NCBI GenBank assembly: GCA_013433145.1
Contig: CM024191.1
Span: forward strand, 3,674,501-3,738,500
Origin: Ascaris suum
Lineage: Eukaryota; Nematoda; Chromadorea; Rhabditida; Ascarididae
Reading direction: 5' to 3'
Length of the DNA: 64,000 bases
A model generated the notes under the pieces. It was not told the origin of the DNA, ran no database searches, and worked only from the letters and a program-made list of their open reading frames with translations. Positions 13,499-40,495 of this stretch are shown piece after piece. How positions within the stretch are numbered: position 1 is the first letter of the stretch; each line of letters starts with the position of its first letter. Both the position numbers and the translations under genes were made by a program.

Positions 13499-13511
13499 CC
13501 CCCCCCCCCCC
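13499..13511. repeat. C13 homopolymer
   Basis: Thirteen consecutive C. The apparent minus-strand frame across it (Gly-rich) is an artefact. Confidence 0.95.
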
Positions 13512-14205
13512 ATTCTTTCTCGGCCCTCATGTCGCGCACGCACGGAAGCGGCAGAGGTGAATCACACAAAAAGCTACTTTCTCAATTAAAACAAGAAATT
13601 CCAATAAAGATCACTGTCTCTTGCAATCCATAGAAATGGATCACCGTCGAAACCTTTAGTGTTTCAGCAACGGCGTTTTCTGAGTGCTCAAGCTTTAAAG
13701 TGCGCCCGTACGAAGTTTGACAATGATGTGGCAGCTCAACGGTGGGTGATTTCATTCTAAAACAGACACTGGGAATCGCCACGGAAGGGAACGTCAGTGG
13801 AGTCGAGGTCAAAAAAATGCCACTTTCTGGGATTTAAAACCTAAGATATTACACAGCTTGTTGGTGATTTGGAAACCCACTTCAACTGTTCAGACAAACA
13901 AAATGAATGATCCACCAGGAAACTGTCGAGACGATCGATTAGGGGGAGATTACATCCATAAAACGTCACTGTTGCAGCCTTAAAGAATTGCAATGTGGAA
14001 ACGCCGGACGTGTTGATGCATAAGACGCTTGTTTAATACCTTGACGGAAACTATCCTTATTGGCATCATCCCCTTGCCTTAGCCCTAAACAGAAGACCTT
14101 GCTCGATTTCGAGGGGTCGGTATCTTTCACGTATAGGCTTACTTATATGCTATGTCATCTTAATATATGATGTGCTTCCTTAAGAACTCTTAGGATAGTT
14201 CTCTG

Positions 14206-14208
<3 letters not shown>

Positions 14209-14285
<77 letters not shown>
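14209..14285. repeat. (TA)n microsatellite, 77 bp
   Basis: An uninterrupted alternating TA tract. It is open in both reading directions as poly(Ile-Tyr), so short frames called across it are artefacts. Confidence 0.98.
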
Positions 14286-14288
<3 letters not shown>

Positions 14289-15063
14289 AAAGAGCTCGTG
14301 CAAATATATCAAGAATACTCGTTAGATTAATGAGTTTCAACGTCAGCTCAAAAGAACGAAATAGTCTTGTAGTTTCCTCAGCAGCCCTAACCCTCATTTG
14401 TGAACCTTCAGCTTCTCGACGTTGCTCGAGTTGTTCCAGCTAATCCACCTCGAACACTCCACACCCCGCCGGTTTCAAACCGAAGTGAATAAACATCCCA
14501 GTAGCATGAATAATGCCGTCAATAACAGCGATCAAGAGTAAGAATCACCGCTGCCTTCACTTAAAACTGCCCTTTCACAATCAAACAGTTATTAAATATT
14601 TACAGGGAAGAGGAAAGGATGGCGAAGGAAATAATGAACGCTTCAAGTGACAATAATTAAGGAGCTGAGTTTAATTCAAGCAGTCTTAATAATATATTCT
14701 TTAACAGCCTAGTTGATTACTTACTTCAACCACATCACTAGTGACAACCTCCCCACACACCTTTTCCAAAGTTGGTTTTTATGAGCTTGTTCGCTGATAT
14801 CAGTTATCACTTATCAGCAAACGAACGCTTAGTTTAAGGATCGGCATGAAACTGCTGGCCTATTCTTAGTCAGCTCAAGATAGACGAACTCTTGTGGCAA
14901 TGTTAGGTATCTTGAAAACACAACCATATCACACACATCCAGACCACCTGCCCAATAATAAAGAACGCTGTTAACAATAGGAGCGTCGGAAAAACCTTAA
15001 AGAATTAGTCGCAGTAGACTTACGAGTATCGGTGTGTGAGGATGAGATGTGAACGAGGAGGAA

Positions 15064-15450
15064 TCAGCAGAAGGAACACGCCGTCTCAGATGACTGCTGC
15101 TCTGTTTGCATATGGATCTTAGAAGCGCTGTGAGTGAAGAGACCAGTTCCTATCCACGAAAGCAATCCAAGCAACCGTAGCTTATCTACGAATCTACGAA
15201 ACGTTCGCAACAACTGCGAGCGACGAATCTCACTGTGGAACAAACACTGCGATTCGACAGTCGTTCCTTCGGCACGCCTCGCTGTTGTGCCCTCCTCCCC
15301 TAGGCCTAAATCCTTCGGGGAATGCGGCTGATACACTATGCGTTTACCCCTACGCCGACGTTTCCATATACACGCGTGGCTGAATAAACTGCCTATTCGT
15401 AGGGCTATGAGCCGACACGCAGATCGACCGGACTGCGCGTAAGGCGCCAT
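15064..15450 (-). other. GC-richer island with a 128-codon minus-strand frame
   Basis: The frame from the ATG at 15450 (MAPYAQSGRSACRLIALRIG...) to 15064 is Arg/Ser/Leu-rich with no known motif; the frame is open on the other strand too for 65 codons. Just beyond its stop, a GTAAGT donor occurs on the minus strand near 15.02 kb. I read the island as a possible promoter or 5' UTR exon of a minus-strand gene (eIF5A is the nearest) rather than as a proven coding region. Confidence 0.2.
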
Positions 15451-18201
15451 TTCAAACACTTGTTTGTGCTTCCACTTCCCAATCGATACAACCACAAGTG
15501 CCCTCCCGCAACGACGACCGCTGGATGCACTTCACTTACTTATCTCATTTAAGAAAACTGGCAGCACTGACTGCAGTTACAAACTCGCTGCAAGTCCACT
15601 CAGCATCACTTTTCAAAACGTGCAGCTAAATTGTCAAAAATCCCCCATCTCGGGATAGAGAACTCCCATTTAATATGCAAAACTCTCCTCTCCCAGCCGA
15701 CCGTGTAATTTCCCTTCTTGCTTTTACGATACCAATGTTATGCTAAGCCCAAGTTAAAAGCCACCTAGATGATATCATAATTTACATCGCTAACGGTTCG
15801 CTTTAGGTAAATTGTCTTCCCTCCTTTCGGTCATCGATTTCGATGCTCTGGTTTCCTGCCACATAACAACTCTACCTGTCTATCCACATGCAAAAGACAA
15901 GTTTGAAACATGTGCTCATGTGATGAGGCACTAGACGAATCAAGCATTCACGACCAGCTGCATGCTATTCACGAATTTGCCTCAGAAACTGCGCTCCTCG
16001 CTAACAAATGTAAGATGGGAAATGAATGACCTGAGCTCGTCCTCTCAGGTCGAAGACCTCAAACTTATGTGTAGTCCACATGCGTTCACCAGTGAAGCTG
16101 TCCAACTCATCAGATTAGTCCTTCGCCATAAGCATAGGTGTATTTGTAATGACTATCGCAGAGGGAGCCATCTACCGGTCTGAATACTATGATATCAAAT
16201 ATTCGAGTACCTAATCGTCCAGACATAAGAAAAAAAGATAAACAGAAGCATACTACAGCAACAGTAATTACCTCCACCACCAATAACAATCGGTGAAAGA
16301 AATATATACTTAGGGAACCAGTCATCAATAACACTGGATGTAAATGAAGAAGGAGACGCCATATATGAACATCACACCGCCCTCGAAGGAAACCTCCACA
16401 TAAGTCATAAACTGCCCTAAAGCATGACAGCCCAGGTGAAATGACTTTTCCGCGCTCGAAAACATTGGAGGCCAACTCCTCTTGTTGTAATCCCACTCGC
16501 TACTAGATATATGAAGTGTCGCTTAAATAAGACAATTATATAAAAGAACAAACGAATAAATGAAATATTAGAACATCGAATAAAAAAGCTACCTGTGCGA
16601 TTATTACCCGCAATAAAGTATGTCCGCGCACCTACGCAATTTGTGTCAATAAACCTCCAAAGAGATGTGAAGTGAGCAACTGCTTTGAATTTTTTGCCCT
16701 TTTGTGCATCATCTGCACAAAAATTTACCAATCAGCTGAAATCTGAGCAGGCGCCGGAAGTACGCTACATAAAATTAGAGCATAATTTTTGCTAAAAGAG
16801 CTTCCACAGCACAAATATAACAAAAGAAGGGAAAGGCAGACAGATATGGTAATTCACGCAACAGATAAGCATGGTACAACGGATACGTTCTATAATTTCA
16901 TGCACGGCGCAACCATCTCGCTATTAGTTCTAATATCTCAGCGGCGCATCTGCTACACAGCATTAGTTAACGCACATATTCGCTATCAAATCGCGATAGC
17001 GTTCATAATATGCAAAAATGATGCAGTGACAAGTGACGCTATATTCACCTCAAACAGCCTTACCCTAAGCGGTTAACCGACCTATGCTAGAACGACTCCC
17101 TCACCTTTCCCTCTAAACTTCAGGTTAAGAAAGACGGACCTCTCTTATACGGTCTTCTGGATTCGACACATTTCCTCTGAAAAAAATCGACCACTTGCAT
17201 TAGTAACGGCAAATACCTAGCATTTTATTGCTAAAATATCACACTGTAATGCTAACATCCGCAATTTCACTTGGCTATCTTCGCAACTTTTTTTGATTCG
17301 TACACACAACGTAACATTTATAATCCTCGTAATAAATTATCAAAACTCATCACACCTTTGCACTAACAATATCACTTATAACTTAATACTTATAAGCATG
17401 TTATCGTGGCCATATCTCACTCCTATCTGCTATTTATTGTTCTTATAAACGAAATACCATTATACATGAAGCATAAACATTTGAAGTGTCCTGCGCTTTT
17501 TGCTTCATATAAAACTCCGTATAAAAACTTCGAGGGTTTCTTAGAGGATATGAGGTGCCGAATCTTTTGAGATAATTTCCCTGAGCCTCGAAAGTTTAAA
17601 ACGTAAAACTGCGGTGTCTTTAGTAATCCCCTTACCCCCTCGAATACTGTTTTCTTTTGATTAAACTTTCATGCTCTTCTCCTTTTCCAAGCATATTTAT
17701 ATTAACTGATGAATAAACATCATATACAATTGAGTGTATTCATGCAAATTTAACAACGCATTAATATTCATCGAAGCATAACTTAATGCAAACATTCCAT
17801 AATCTCATTACGACAACAATATTGGGTTGTTGCACTATCATTTCAACGAGCCTCGTTCTTCTGAAAACAGCCACATTTGCAAATCGTTTGCAATCGATTT
17901 TCCTGACTCACTATTCACCCGAAAATGCAACCCCGCCAATAAAATGTCCAATAAAATGAGCCTATTTCAGTTTAGCATTAATGAGTTCAGTTTATTATGT
18001 AGGAATATTGAAAAATCCACTAAATCGTATATTATTATTGCATACTATACTCTTATATGCTCTAATTTTAGAACCTATTGTATATAGTATGAACTTCATT
18101 ATTTGCACATCTTAGAAGAGAAATGCCTAAATATATCATCATGAAATTTTCTTAAAGGATATTTGCCGATGAATGCGTTCAGTTGAACAAACTGTTTTAT
18201 T

Positions 18202-18218
18202 CCCCCCCCCCCCCCCCC
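18202..18218. repeat. C17 homopolymer
   Basis: Seventeen consecutive C in otherwise AT-rich DNA; nothing coding is visible around it. Confidence 0.95.
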
Positions 18219-19222
18219 AATCCCACTCACAAATTCATCAAATAGCATTCCAGGAGAATTTATTAAAATTCTTTCATAAATTTATTGATTTCTCTATTTA
18301 ATTCTTAGAGTAAAATTTTCTCAGTAATATAATCAATTCTACAAAATTCAAATATCGCATACTTTACATATACAAGTATTAATTTCATCGCTGTAAAATA
18401 TCCTCAGCCATAAACAGTATTACTTTTTCGGCCACCGACCTAAGTCGTTCAAAAAGGAACAACAACCGTAGTCATTTCTTCTGTTTAAGTAATAACCTCT
18501 CTTTTATGTGTAGAGAATTTTCGCTTTTAAATAAGCCAGGTGGATTTCAGAAAGATACGAAAAGAACAACCGATGCCTCCAATTCAGAAACCTCTCACAT
18601 CTTCACCATAAATTCTTACAATTAACGAGTCGCTATTTATCACTTGATTCAAGTTACATTCATAAAACAACTACGTACTCGCAAAAAAGTACTAAATTTG
18701 CTAAACTGCGCATTAATTATTGCCGTCATTTTTGAGCACTCTTACTTCTTATTAACTATATAACAGGCGAAACTTTACGAACACTCATCGTTACTATTAT
18801 TCGTTGATGTGTTAGATTGCCTTAAGTAATTCGGTTTCTAGCCTTAAAACTTAATGGAGTGGCCTTATTACCAGAAAATGATAATACTCGCGAGTTGGGG
18901 ATTAAAAGACGTACGGACGCCCACTGAAAGACACAACGTTCTCAAATTGCTGTCAACACCTTCAAAACCTCGAACTCTTATTTAACAGCTTTACAGCACA
19001 AATATCTAAAGCATTATCACCAAGCCATTACTGTTTATTGCTGTCCAATATTCAAGTGTCGTTCATCCTTCTGGTCCTCCCATTAACCGGACTGAAAGGT
19101 CAGAGAATATTTACTCACTCGCTTCCGTCAAGCCTTTTCGGCCTATATCAATTTTCTTACAATGGTCGTTTGAGAATTTTCGACCTTGGATCACGCCAGT
19201 ATCGCCATTTGAAAGTTGACCT

Positions 19223-19278
19223 CACTCTGTGCTTCAAGAAACGATCTTCTCACTCTGTACTTCAAGAAATGATCTTTC
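19223..19278. repeat. 28-bp tandem duplication, two copies
   Basis: The unit beginning CACTCTGTGCTTCAAGAAAC at 19223-19250 is repeated at 19251-19278 with a few substitutions. No coding context is evident. Confidence 0.85.
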
Positions 19279-20430
19279 AGCTATCTCTTTCCTGGATTTT
19301 TTTCATTCGCTCCAATTAGAGGCCACTGAGCGCATCCCTATCAATTGCAGTGGAAAACACGTATCTATGAAATCGTCTTGCACAGTCTTACACATCGAGT
19401 CGCAAGCACCTGGAACTGGAACAGGCCCCGCCAAACACTGTTGCTGTATAAACAATTCGGCAATCGTCTGCTTTCTGGAGAGACCCGGTCTTCATGCGAT
19501 AGTTGGTCTCATTTATTAATACCTAGTTGAAATACTCATTTCACTTTAAACACGTTGTTTTTTTTTTCATTCATTCGTTTGTTAGTATCTTTTTCCTTCC
19601 CTCACCATTATGTATACGTCCTGCCTGTTAATTTTTTTCTCATGCTTCTTTTACGCTGCTGTCCTTGTAAAGTAGAAACTCTATTATCACATTTACAGTA
19701 TTACCTTGATGCAGTTTCTTTTTTTCTTATAAGTAGAAGCATTACGCTGCATCATACTTTGTTGAACAACAATTATCAAAGTGGAACACTCCCGACACCA
19801 GCCATCTGTCGTTTATAAACTCAGTTACAAGCTACCTGAAAGCCAGGATCCAGAATAAATATCGGGATTAGGAACTAGAAAGTGCAGCAGTGATCACATA
19901 TGAAACGAAGAAAAGCCGGCAAAGCGCATCAAAATAAGAAAATCATGCCTCCAGTTATAGACCACATGGTTAACTGAAAACGCATATAAACTAATATGTA
20001 TCACCAGCGTTCACGAAATTTAGAGCGATACAAATTGCCTCTCTGAAACAATAGGGGGTGGCTACTGCCACGATTACCTATTCTTTTTTTGTCTCCGTCC
20101 TCAATAAGCTGGAATGAAAATCACAACTTTCGCTAGTACTCTTCTATTTTAATCCACTGGCTTCGAAAAAAGTCACGGTTTTCTAGAAGACAGTGCGCAT
20201 TAGCAATACATGCTGGCCAATCCACCTTTAAGCTAGAAACCACCCTTGGAAACGAGTTTTCTTCCGAAATAGAAAATTCGCTGTCACTAAATATGCTAAA
20301 TGCATAGCAGACCAAGTACAGGTAAATATGCCACCAATGTAACGGGTAACCTATTTCACAGCAGTAAATCCTAACTCAAAGAGAATCCTGATGACTGTGT
20401 GCCAAGGAACGTTCAACTGACTTCTACATA

Positions 20431-20443
20431 CCCCCCCCCCCCC
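20431..20443. repeat. C13 homopolymer
   Basis: Thirteen consecutive C, followed by ACCCAC, in unassigned AT-rich DNA. Confidence 0.95.
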
Positions 20444-22995
20444 ACCCACTTCCTTAGCTATGCTAGCTCAAAATTAATATGCTGGTCACGATAAAAGTAT
20501 GGGGCACAAGCTGATAAATAAGCACGATTAGAAGATGACACCATCTTAGCGACATTACTGCATCTTTTAAGTCTAATCTCTTGCGTTCAAAAATTTCAGT
20601 GCTAGCAATGCACCTTAATTTCCAGTTAAAATCGGCGCACAGCTGTGTGGGGTCTCTCACCTTCTGATGTCCCTCATTCTTCCGCTCATCAACAATTATT
20701 CCCCAGTAAAAGCTATGTGTTGGTAGCACTATACTATCGTGTGTGCTACTATATAACACACCGGTAGTCTGAAACTTGTACCAATGACACGAAGAATTTC
20801 CTTATTCTCTCCTCCCTCCCTCCCTCCCCTTCCTCTCCTCCCGACTACTCCTAACCACTACTGAATTGTAAAGTGGATCATTGACAGGCTTACATCCGCT
20901 CTTCCATCAACAACTGCCTTCGTGAATAAGCACCAAATCGATCGACAAAATTCTTCAAATTTTTTGCCAAGTTTCTTGTTTTCGACTGTCTTCCATTAGA
21001 CTATAAATTACATTCTCTCTCTCTCTTAAAAAAAACCGGCATTGTATGTTGAACAATTTGGCAATGTACCACAGGTACAGTTCACTAGTGCACTTCCAAT
21101 CGAAGTTCTCCATCCGGCTGGCGTGTAAAGCGTTTTCGTTTCTCTCTCTGTGTAACAAATCAATAGTTCTCTGTAGCTTCATCGTTTAGAAAACAGTCAA
21201 AATTCAGGCAAAGAAGAGAGTTAACAACGATAAATTTACAGAGAAAAAGATAGTTAGACGGTGAGAGTGCGAAACCGTTTTGAGATCAGCACGATAGTGG
21301 TATGTGTGGTTGAGTGCTGTAAACGCGTCATGCGTATCCCCCACATCACGTCAATAATGCACACACCGTGCGAGAAACCAATTCCTTCCGCCTCTCATAT
21401 TCCGCTTAAAACTTGAGCATTCATTATGTACTGCAAGTAAAATAGCACCTTTTGTATAATCTTCATCCAGTTCAACACGCAAAACGTTTTGATTAGAATA
21501 AAGCAAATTAAAATCATCTATAATATTGCCATTTGTCAACATTGCGAAACGATGCTCTACTATCAACGTGTAAGTGCTAATTGCATCCACACCTAAATAT
21601 CACCTGTTTACCTGAATGGAAAAGCAAAGGAAGGAAAAGGGTGAGGGACATAACCCACATTTTTCTCTTTAGAGTAAAGAGGAGAAGGTGATTTGAGTCA
21701 GTGAAAAAAGAACCGGTCACCAAGCAGGATGTGTCTACCTCGCCTGTCTCAAAGCGAACCTGGTAGACTCCCAGACGAAAATGTGGCAACGCCCAAGTGC
21801 AACTTTTTGGCTTATGTGGGGTTTTAAAAGAAGTTTTAAATGCTTAACTGAATTTGGAGCGCCGATTACGACTATGACCAGCTTCATCACTTCAAACAAC
21901 CAAAGATCGCTGAAGTTATAGTCGAGGTACTTCGACCTACTGATAGGCAACGCCACAACCCGCGAGATGCGATAAGAGAAATCACATAAGCATTCGTTCT
22001 GTGAAGTTTTTATTGCCACAGTGTCAAAATGATATAATAAATGTAAACAGTTGTTCCCAACCAAAAATGAAGAAAAAAACCCAAACTCAAGTACCATTCA
22101 GTTGAACAGAAGCCTCTATGTTTTAATTGTTCGTGCTATAAAGGGGGAGGTGACTGGCTTGTTTTGAATCGAAGACAGCACTCAGCACCCCAAAAGCAGC
22201 TTACAACAATCAACTAAAGACGAATTTTTGAACCAGTTCTGTTTCACAATATTCGGGTCTCTGAAGCGTTTCCGCAGTTATGGCACCAATATGACCTTGC
22301 ATCACTCTTCCCGAAACTCTGAGAGGCGATTTTTTTTTTGGAGAAATTTATATAATCTTCGAGAAGTTTCGAGAATTTGTCTTCATCACCATGGACCGCT
22401 CTCGCTATCTCCTGTGCCCGAGTTGCCTTTTCAGGAGGGGAAATTATTTACTCTCAGGACAATATCTGACACCAACTACCCGAAATGAACAATTCAAAAA
22501 GATAATCTCCGATGGGAAAAAACGAGTTTTATTTTTCCGCCCAAACTGTTAGGAAGTAAGATGGTTGCAAAACGTGCTAGAAATTTCGTACGTAGAATTT
22601 CCTCAATCAACGCGTGCATCGCAAAATCCTTCCCAACTTCCGATCCCCTTTGAGTTTAGTAGAAATTCTTGTAAGATAAAAAGGTCTCAATTTTACTCTC
22701 TGAATTAAGAAAAATGTAGGCTGAGAACGCTTAGATTTAAATTATAAAATGAGTTCGAAATCCACATTAGATGATATTACAATTGAAATATTGGGTGATA
22801 TTTCGCACAAAACAACGAATAAAAATTTAATCAGCTATATTGTTACGGCATGTTTTTGCAACACTAACACAAACATAAACATATTTCTATGTGCAATTTT
22901 TTTCCGCAGAAGTGACGCATTTTTATGCGTTGCAGAATGAGTCGAGTTGGGCGGGGTGATCATCAAATGAAGCAATTTCAGAAAAGCACTTTTAT

Positions 22996-23018
22996 GGGGG
23001 GGGGGGGGGGGGGGGGGG
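22996..23018. repeat. G23 homopolymer
   Basis: Twenty-three consecutive G. It is the longest of several G/C homopolymers in the gene-poor part; others are C13 at 13499-13511, C17 at 18202-18218 and C13 at 20431-20443. The exact length may be affected by sequencing or assembly. Confidence 0.95.
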
Positions 23019-26000
23019 AATAAAAATTTATGAGCAGAAATGAATAGGAAGTTTCTTGAACAGATGCAAGCACCCCTTCTTCCTCGCACTCGAAGATCTT
23101 CCTTCAGTATGGCACTGTTAGGGTTAATTTGCATTCTTCGATCTCATTTGTGCAAATGTGAACATTTTACAATTACTGTGCACTGTGCAGATGGAATGAA
23201 AGGTGTGCGCTGTGCACTTGATAACCTCTATAGGTGGCTCGGTAAAAAGCGAATGAAAACATTTTAAGTTTCTTTTGCTTTCATATTCGTCCAAACGGTC
23301 TTAAATTGGTGGAGCGTAAGCATAAATAAAAGAAGAAGCTCAAAGCACCTGGGAGTTTCTCACTGAGTCGACTCCGCTAATCAACTAAAAACATGCGATT
23401 CAAATTTTGAAGCTTTAAAAGATCGTCACTATAACCAGCCGTAATATCCGGTATATTTGTATCTATTTCGCGCCGCACACCTTACTAAAGGGCTCAATGA
23501 CCGATGACCCCCACAACAATGCCCTAAACTTCGCAATGGAACTAAAAAAAATCAAAGACTAAAAAAATAACCGTGGGTCTTTTGAAGCAAAGTAAAGGCA
23601 AAATTCCCCATTCCTTTTTCATGCTATCGGCCATATACAACAATCGTTATCTACTTGCATTCGCAAACGCTTTGATTTAAAAAAAAATGACGTCACAGAA
23701 CGAGATGCTACGCATCAAAGATCAAATTTTAGGCCAAACATTCGCCAATAACAACGACGATTGTGGGATATGAATGAAAACATTTCGCAGTTAAACCAAT
23801 ACACTAACGATGCAGTAAATAGTATTCATAATCAATGAGCAATATGCATTTCTGCGTGGTAAATTCTACGACACTTTTGTTTTCAAGAAAGAATTTTGTT
23901 CCAACGCAACGAATTTTGGTCTGTTTATAATCGTCATATGGAAAAACTATAAATCGCATAAGGAAAATGGGGGATTCAAGCAACTAAAGTGATTGAATGC
24001 AAACTTTCATTAGCACCTTCGGCTAGCAGTGTTTTTTTTTTTCTTCTTTTGCGAATGAGAATATCATCCAGCAAACGAAAGTTCAAGCAGGCAACTATCA
24101 AAAATGGATGATTACCGATTTGTAAATAAATGCGCCACATAAATAAATGTTTTGTGCATTGCGAAAGTTCTTACTTTATCGTTAAAATAACGACCACTGT
24201 AATGCTTCACCCTGAATTACTTTAAAGTATCACTTTACTGCATGGTGAAGTACTATATCAACCGTTCAAATCATCATTTCGATAATGAACTCCAGAAGGG
24301 GACGAATGGGGATTGCTTCTTCGAGCACGATATATAGCATAAGTGAAAGCGGGAATGAAATGGAGAAAGGCAAAGAGAAAAGTGAGTGAACGTGCGGAAT
24401 GAGATAGTAAATTGGCTACGATAAGGGACGCATAGATCTGCTTAGATATGAATGTTGGTTAGTTTATGTGAGTAAATCAAAGTTCATAAAATAGTGAATA
24501 TATCATACTGTAAGAAGGTTAATGAAGCAAACTTATGACAAAAAGAAATGATAACTACACTGTAGATGAGAACAGCTTCTTTAAGTTCACATTTGATTTG
24601 CTTAAATCGATGATTTATACGGCGATACAAAACGATTTTATGTTTTCAATGAATTCGGCATCGACGATAACTTCTCTATGTTAAGCGAATGCATATCTGT
24701 TGAAAATCGGTAATTCCGGCAAATCGAACACACCCAAACGCATCTTCAGGACGAACACTACACCCACATCGAAAAAACAAACACAAACGCAACACAGCAA
24801 GCGATATGTGAGCAATGAGTTCGCGATAAGCTTCACTCAGCGGTTATTTACTCCAAAGCGAAGACGATCAAAACACAACAGATAAGATGAATGAGGATAT
24901 GTGCAATGCAGTGATCTGCTGGGAAATGTTCAACTCTACCTTGATATTCGAAAGAGCTACTCGAAATTGTAATTCAAATTTCACACCTGATCAGCTTGGC
25001 TTATTAGACTCTAAGAGCTCTTGTTCTTGCGACTATTAGGAATCCACTTAGAGACTGCCATTTCAAAGTAACAGTGGCAATACTAATATTTCCCATAAAC
25101 CTTTCATACTCCTCTTCCTCCACTCCCCCCTCCATTTTCTCATCCCAACTACCTCCTCCTTTTTTGCTGATCATGCTCCCGAGTTTCCGGAAATTGCCAC
25201 GTGTTTCGAGCAATGGAAAAAAGACGCAATGCAAAAATAACTAACGCCATGATCCTCCTCTATTTCGGCGTTTCCGATAGGTGGCAGCAACGAGCAGAGA
25301 GCAAAGCGTCGTTGCAGGGTGGAAGCGACGTCCAAAGTGGCAACACAACGAGCAGAGCGCCGCTTCACTGTAAAGGAGAGCTATACGCTTTGCGCCCTCG
25401 CAGTGTCTGGTGCTCGCATACGTGCGTTTCGGCAGTTTTTTTGTACTTGAGAAGATGGAGACCATAACGCGACCACTACACGCAACACGTCCAACAGGAA
25501 TTCAGTCGCGAACTGACCGAAATAACCACCTGAAGTAGCCAAAAATCGTGCAAGCACACTCATACACTCATCAGAAAACAATTTCAACAAGTTCAGTGGT
25601 GAAGCTGTTGAAAAGGCTTCGCGAGGTGAAGCATTAGGAGGTGAAATCGTTCGATCGGAAACAACAACACAGGCAGCTGGAAATGAACTGACACCAACTT
25701 AGAGCCATTATTTCGAAGTCAAATATACTTTATAAGTAACTAAATTCTGAAACGTTTAGAATAATTCCGCCGATGGTGAAAGCCAATCGGAAAACTTGAA
25801 GATGAAATTTTTTTCACTAAGGAACAGGAAGAAACCGCAATTTGCATCTTTTCCGTTTATAAAATCAAGTAGCTGCACCAGCAGTTTAAGAACGGCACGA
25901 AGCGATGCCATATATGTTTTTTTTCTTTTGCCACCGATCGACTGTACAATTGGCTCAGCTGAATATGCATTTTGGATCCGTCATTAAACAAAATCACCCC

Positions 26001-28527
26001 CATGCTTTACTATATCATTAACTGTCAGTAATAACTCAAAGAGAAGATGATCAACCCTCATAGTAATAAATTGCGCATGCATATGAACATGTGAACGACA
26101 CAACGCGCTTTTGTAAAAAGCGCGTAAAAATTGTATTCTATGCACTTGTGCAAATATGCTTTGCAAAGACGCACGATAGAGTCAACGTCTCCGGACGTGG
26201 ATGACCGTAGTTCTATCCGTCTATCTCTACAGCAATTTCAATTCCGGAATCATTGCGATTACAGTAACAAAATTTAACACGCATAACGTAAAGCACGGGA
26301 ATAGGACACTTTTTGTATCATCTTCAACGATGATCTTTCACTTCGGAAATATCATTGAAAACGAAGCTTCGTAGAAGATTCATGACAGCAATCGGCTCAG
26401 TTAGAATATTACCAGATTATTTCATGTGTTTTACCTGTTGGCAGCATGTGGAAATAGCCCGTCAGGTGCGCAAAATGCGCTTTCCCATTTATTTCAACGA
26501 AGAAAGCAAAAAGCCATTTAACTATCACATAGAATTATATAAATGCACAATCATACACAACGATTAACAAACGAAGCATCAATGAGCTTAGAAGGGGATT
26601 ACACGATCACTGAGATCAAAAATACAAATAACTATAAAGGAAATACAAAGATATCACCGGAACAATCAAAATCAGTCCCACGGTTCTATTATTAGGTGGG
26701 GACGTGGACTGAAGTAATTCACTGCTTTAAGTGGGAAATCCCTTATAAATAAGATTCGTTACAATCTCATTTCGACGGAGTGGAAGATGAAAAGCTACAA
26801 AGATATGGCTCGTGAAATATCATTAATTGTATGTCACTGTACGAAATACTGTTACTTCGTTAATGTCTGTCAGATGTTTTCGACATAACTCTATTGGAAA
26901 TGAATATTAAAAATTATCTGACAAAAATACTAATCTATAATTCTAAGTTTGTACTACATTTATATGATTACTGAAACTCATAAACAAGTACATGCAAATA
27001 TGACGATGGACGTACCACTAGACCGCAATCACCTAGACTAAATCCACATGAACAAAAGCGTTACTGAATGAATCGCGCCGAATAGTTGAAACCGCGTAAT
27101 ACATAATTACGTGTGACAAATTCGTGCCAAAGCGCTACATTTGATACAACAATTTGGCGTTTCGTCTACAGCGTATCGAAGAAATTTCCACGGCAGGTGC
27201 ATTCGTTCACTAGGTGAATTGATGTGGAATTATTTCATATTTATGATGGTTATCGTAAATTCCGGCAAAAATATGTAGATAGCAATCTGTACAACGCGAA
27301 ATTCGCTTACACATTTCTCGAGCCGAACACCTTCACAAGAACGTTTGCAACAAGCATCTAGCTTTCATTGCAATTGATGGCACTTTTCCTGATTGAGGAT
27401 CTCGGGTCATACGGGATCCCGATCACATGCAGAGCGGTCACATGTGTCGCCTTTCTTCTACCCGCATCAAGACTGGGTCGTATCAAGCCGAAGAAGGCAG
27501 CCAAATGTTTCAGTGGGGCTATGTGCACGTACTCATAACCTCTTCCCCATTTCATCGACGAATAAAACTTCTAACTCCCATTAACAACCACAGTTCATTT
27601 TATTGGCCTTATAGCAACCGTTTTGTCGCAATACCTATTACAAATTCCGCATATCGCCACCATCAGATGTTTTCAGCAATTAATTGAGAACTACCAAAAT
27701 CGATAATAAATCTGAATAAAGGTCAAGTAAAGTCAACGTGATCAGTAATATACAACAAACTGAAAAAGCATTAAAATACACTTGACCAACGCATCCCTTA
27801 CCAAGGAATTACTAATAAGAGTAAAATACATTTTCGCAACTAATGTCTGAACTGCTAATTATTTTTATTTACACTTCGTCTGTAACGTAACAATAAACAC
27901 GCACATTCAAAAATTCATAAATAAACGACTTTGAACGCGTGAGGAGTGCAAGTGCTCCGCGGCGCAAATGACAGTAGTGGAAATGTTCGTCATGGAAATG
28001 CTCGCAGCGCAAACGACCGCCCAGACTTTCCACATATCATTATCAGCCTTTCCATATTTCATAATGTAGAAGGATCAGGTCTCGTTGGCTCGTCTGGTCG
28101 TTCAGGTCTTCTTGAGGATCTGCATCCTCTATAGAGCCGCAGTCGAGTAAAGTGCGAGACAGTACAGGTATGAGGAGCGAACAGTTTATCACACTTATAC
28201 AATGGCAAACAAGAAGGAACACTTGAATTGCTTGAATTGCCGATACGATCCCGCAGCCGAAGTCGACGATGCCGCCGATCACCACGCGCGCTCTTGCGGC
28301 CACACGTAGCTCCACTCGGCCTTAAGATCAGTCTGGGAGGCGAGATGAATAGGGGAACACATTAACCGCTTTTATATCCTCCTGATTCTGTTTCAAGCTA
28401 GCCTCGCTACACATGCCGGGGAGTCGTTTGATCTGTCTGTATTGTCTTAATCTTCTTTAACTTATCTTATAAGGCGCACTATTCCTGCTTGATTTATAGC
28501 CGACTAGCCTACGTTACAAATGAGCAC

Positions 28528-40490
<11,963 letters not shown>

Positions 40491-40495
40491 TGAAG

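Larger units (their letters stand above)
10880..15060. other. Upstream of eIF5A, no gene recognised
   Basis: Mostly AT-rich with short frames. It contains the C13 and the (TA)n tract listed separately. It may include the eIF5A promoter and any 5' UTR intron. Confidence 0.4.
15500..28500. other. Gene-poor stretch, no gene recognised
   Basis: About 13 kb of AT-rich DNA with short, non-homologous frames, homopolymer C/G tracts, a 28-bp duplication and a GC-richer island at 25.2-25.6 kb where CAACGAGCAGAG occurs twice. I could not assemble any convincing exon series. Confidence 0.4.
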
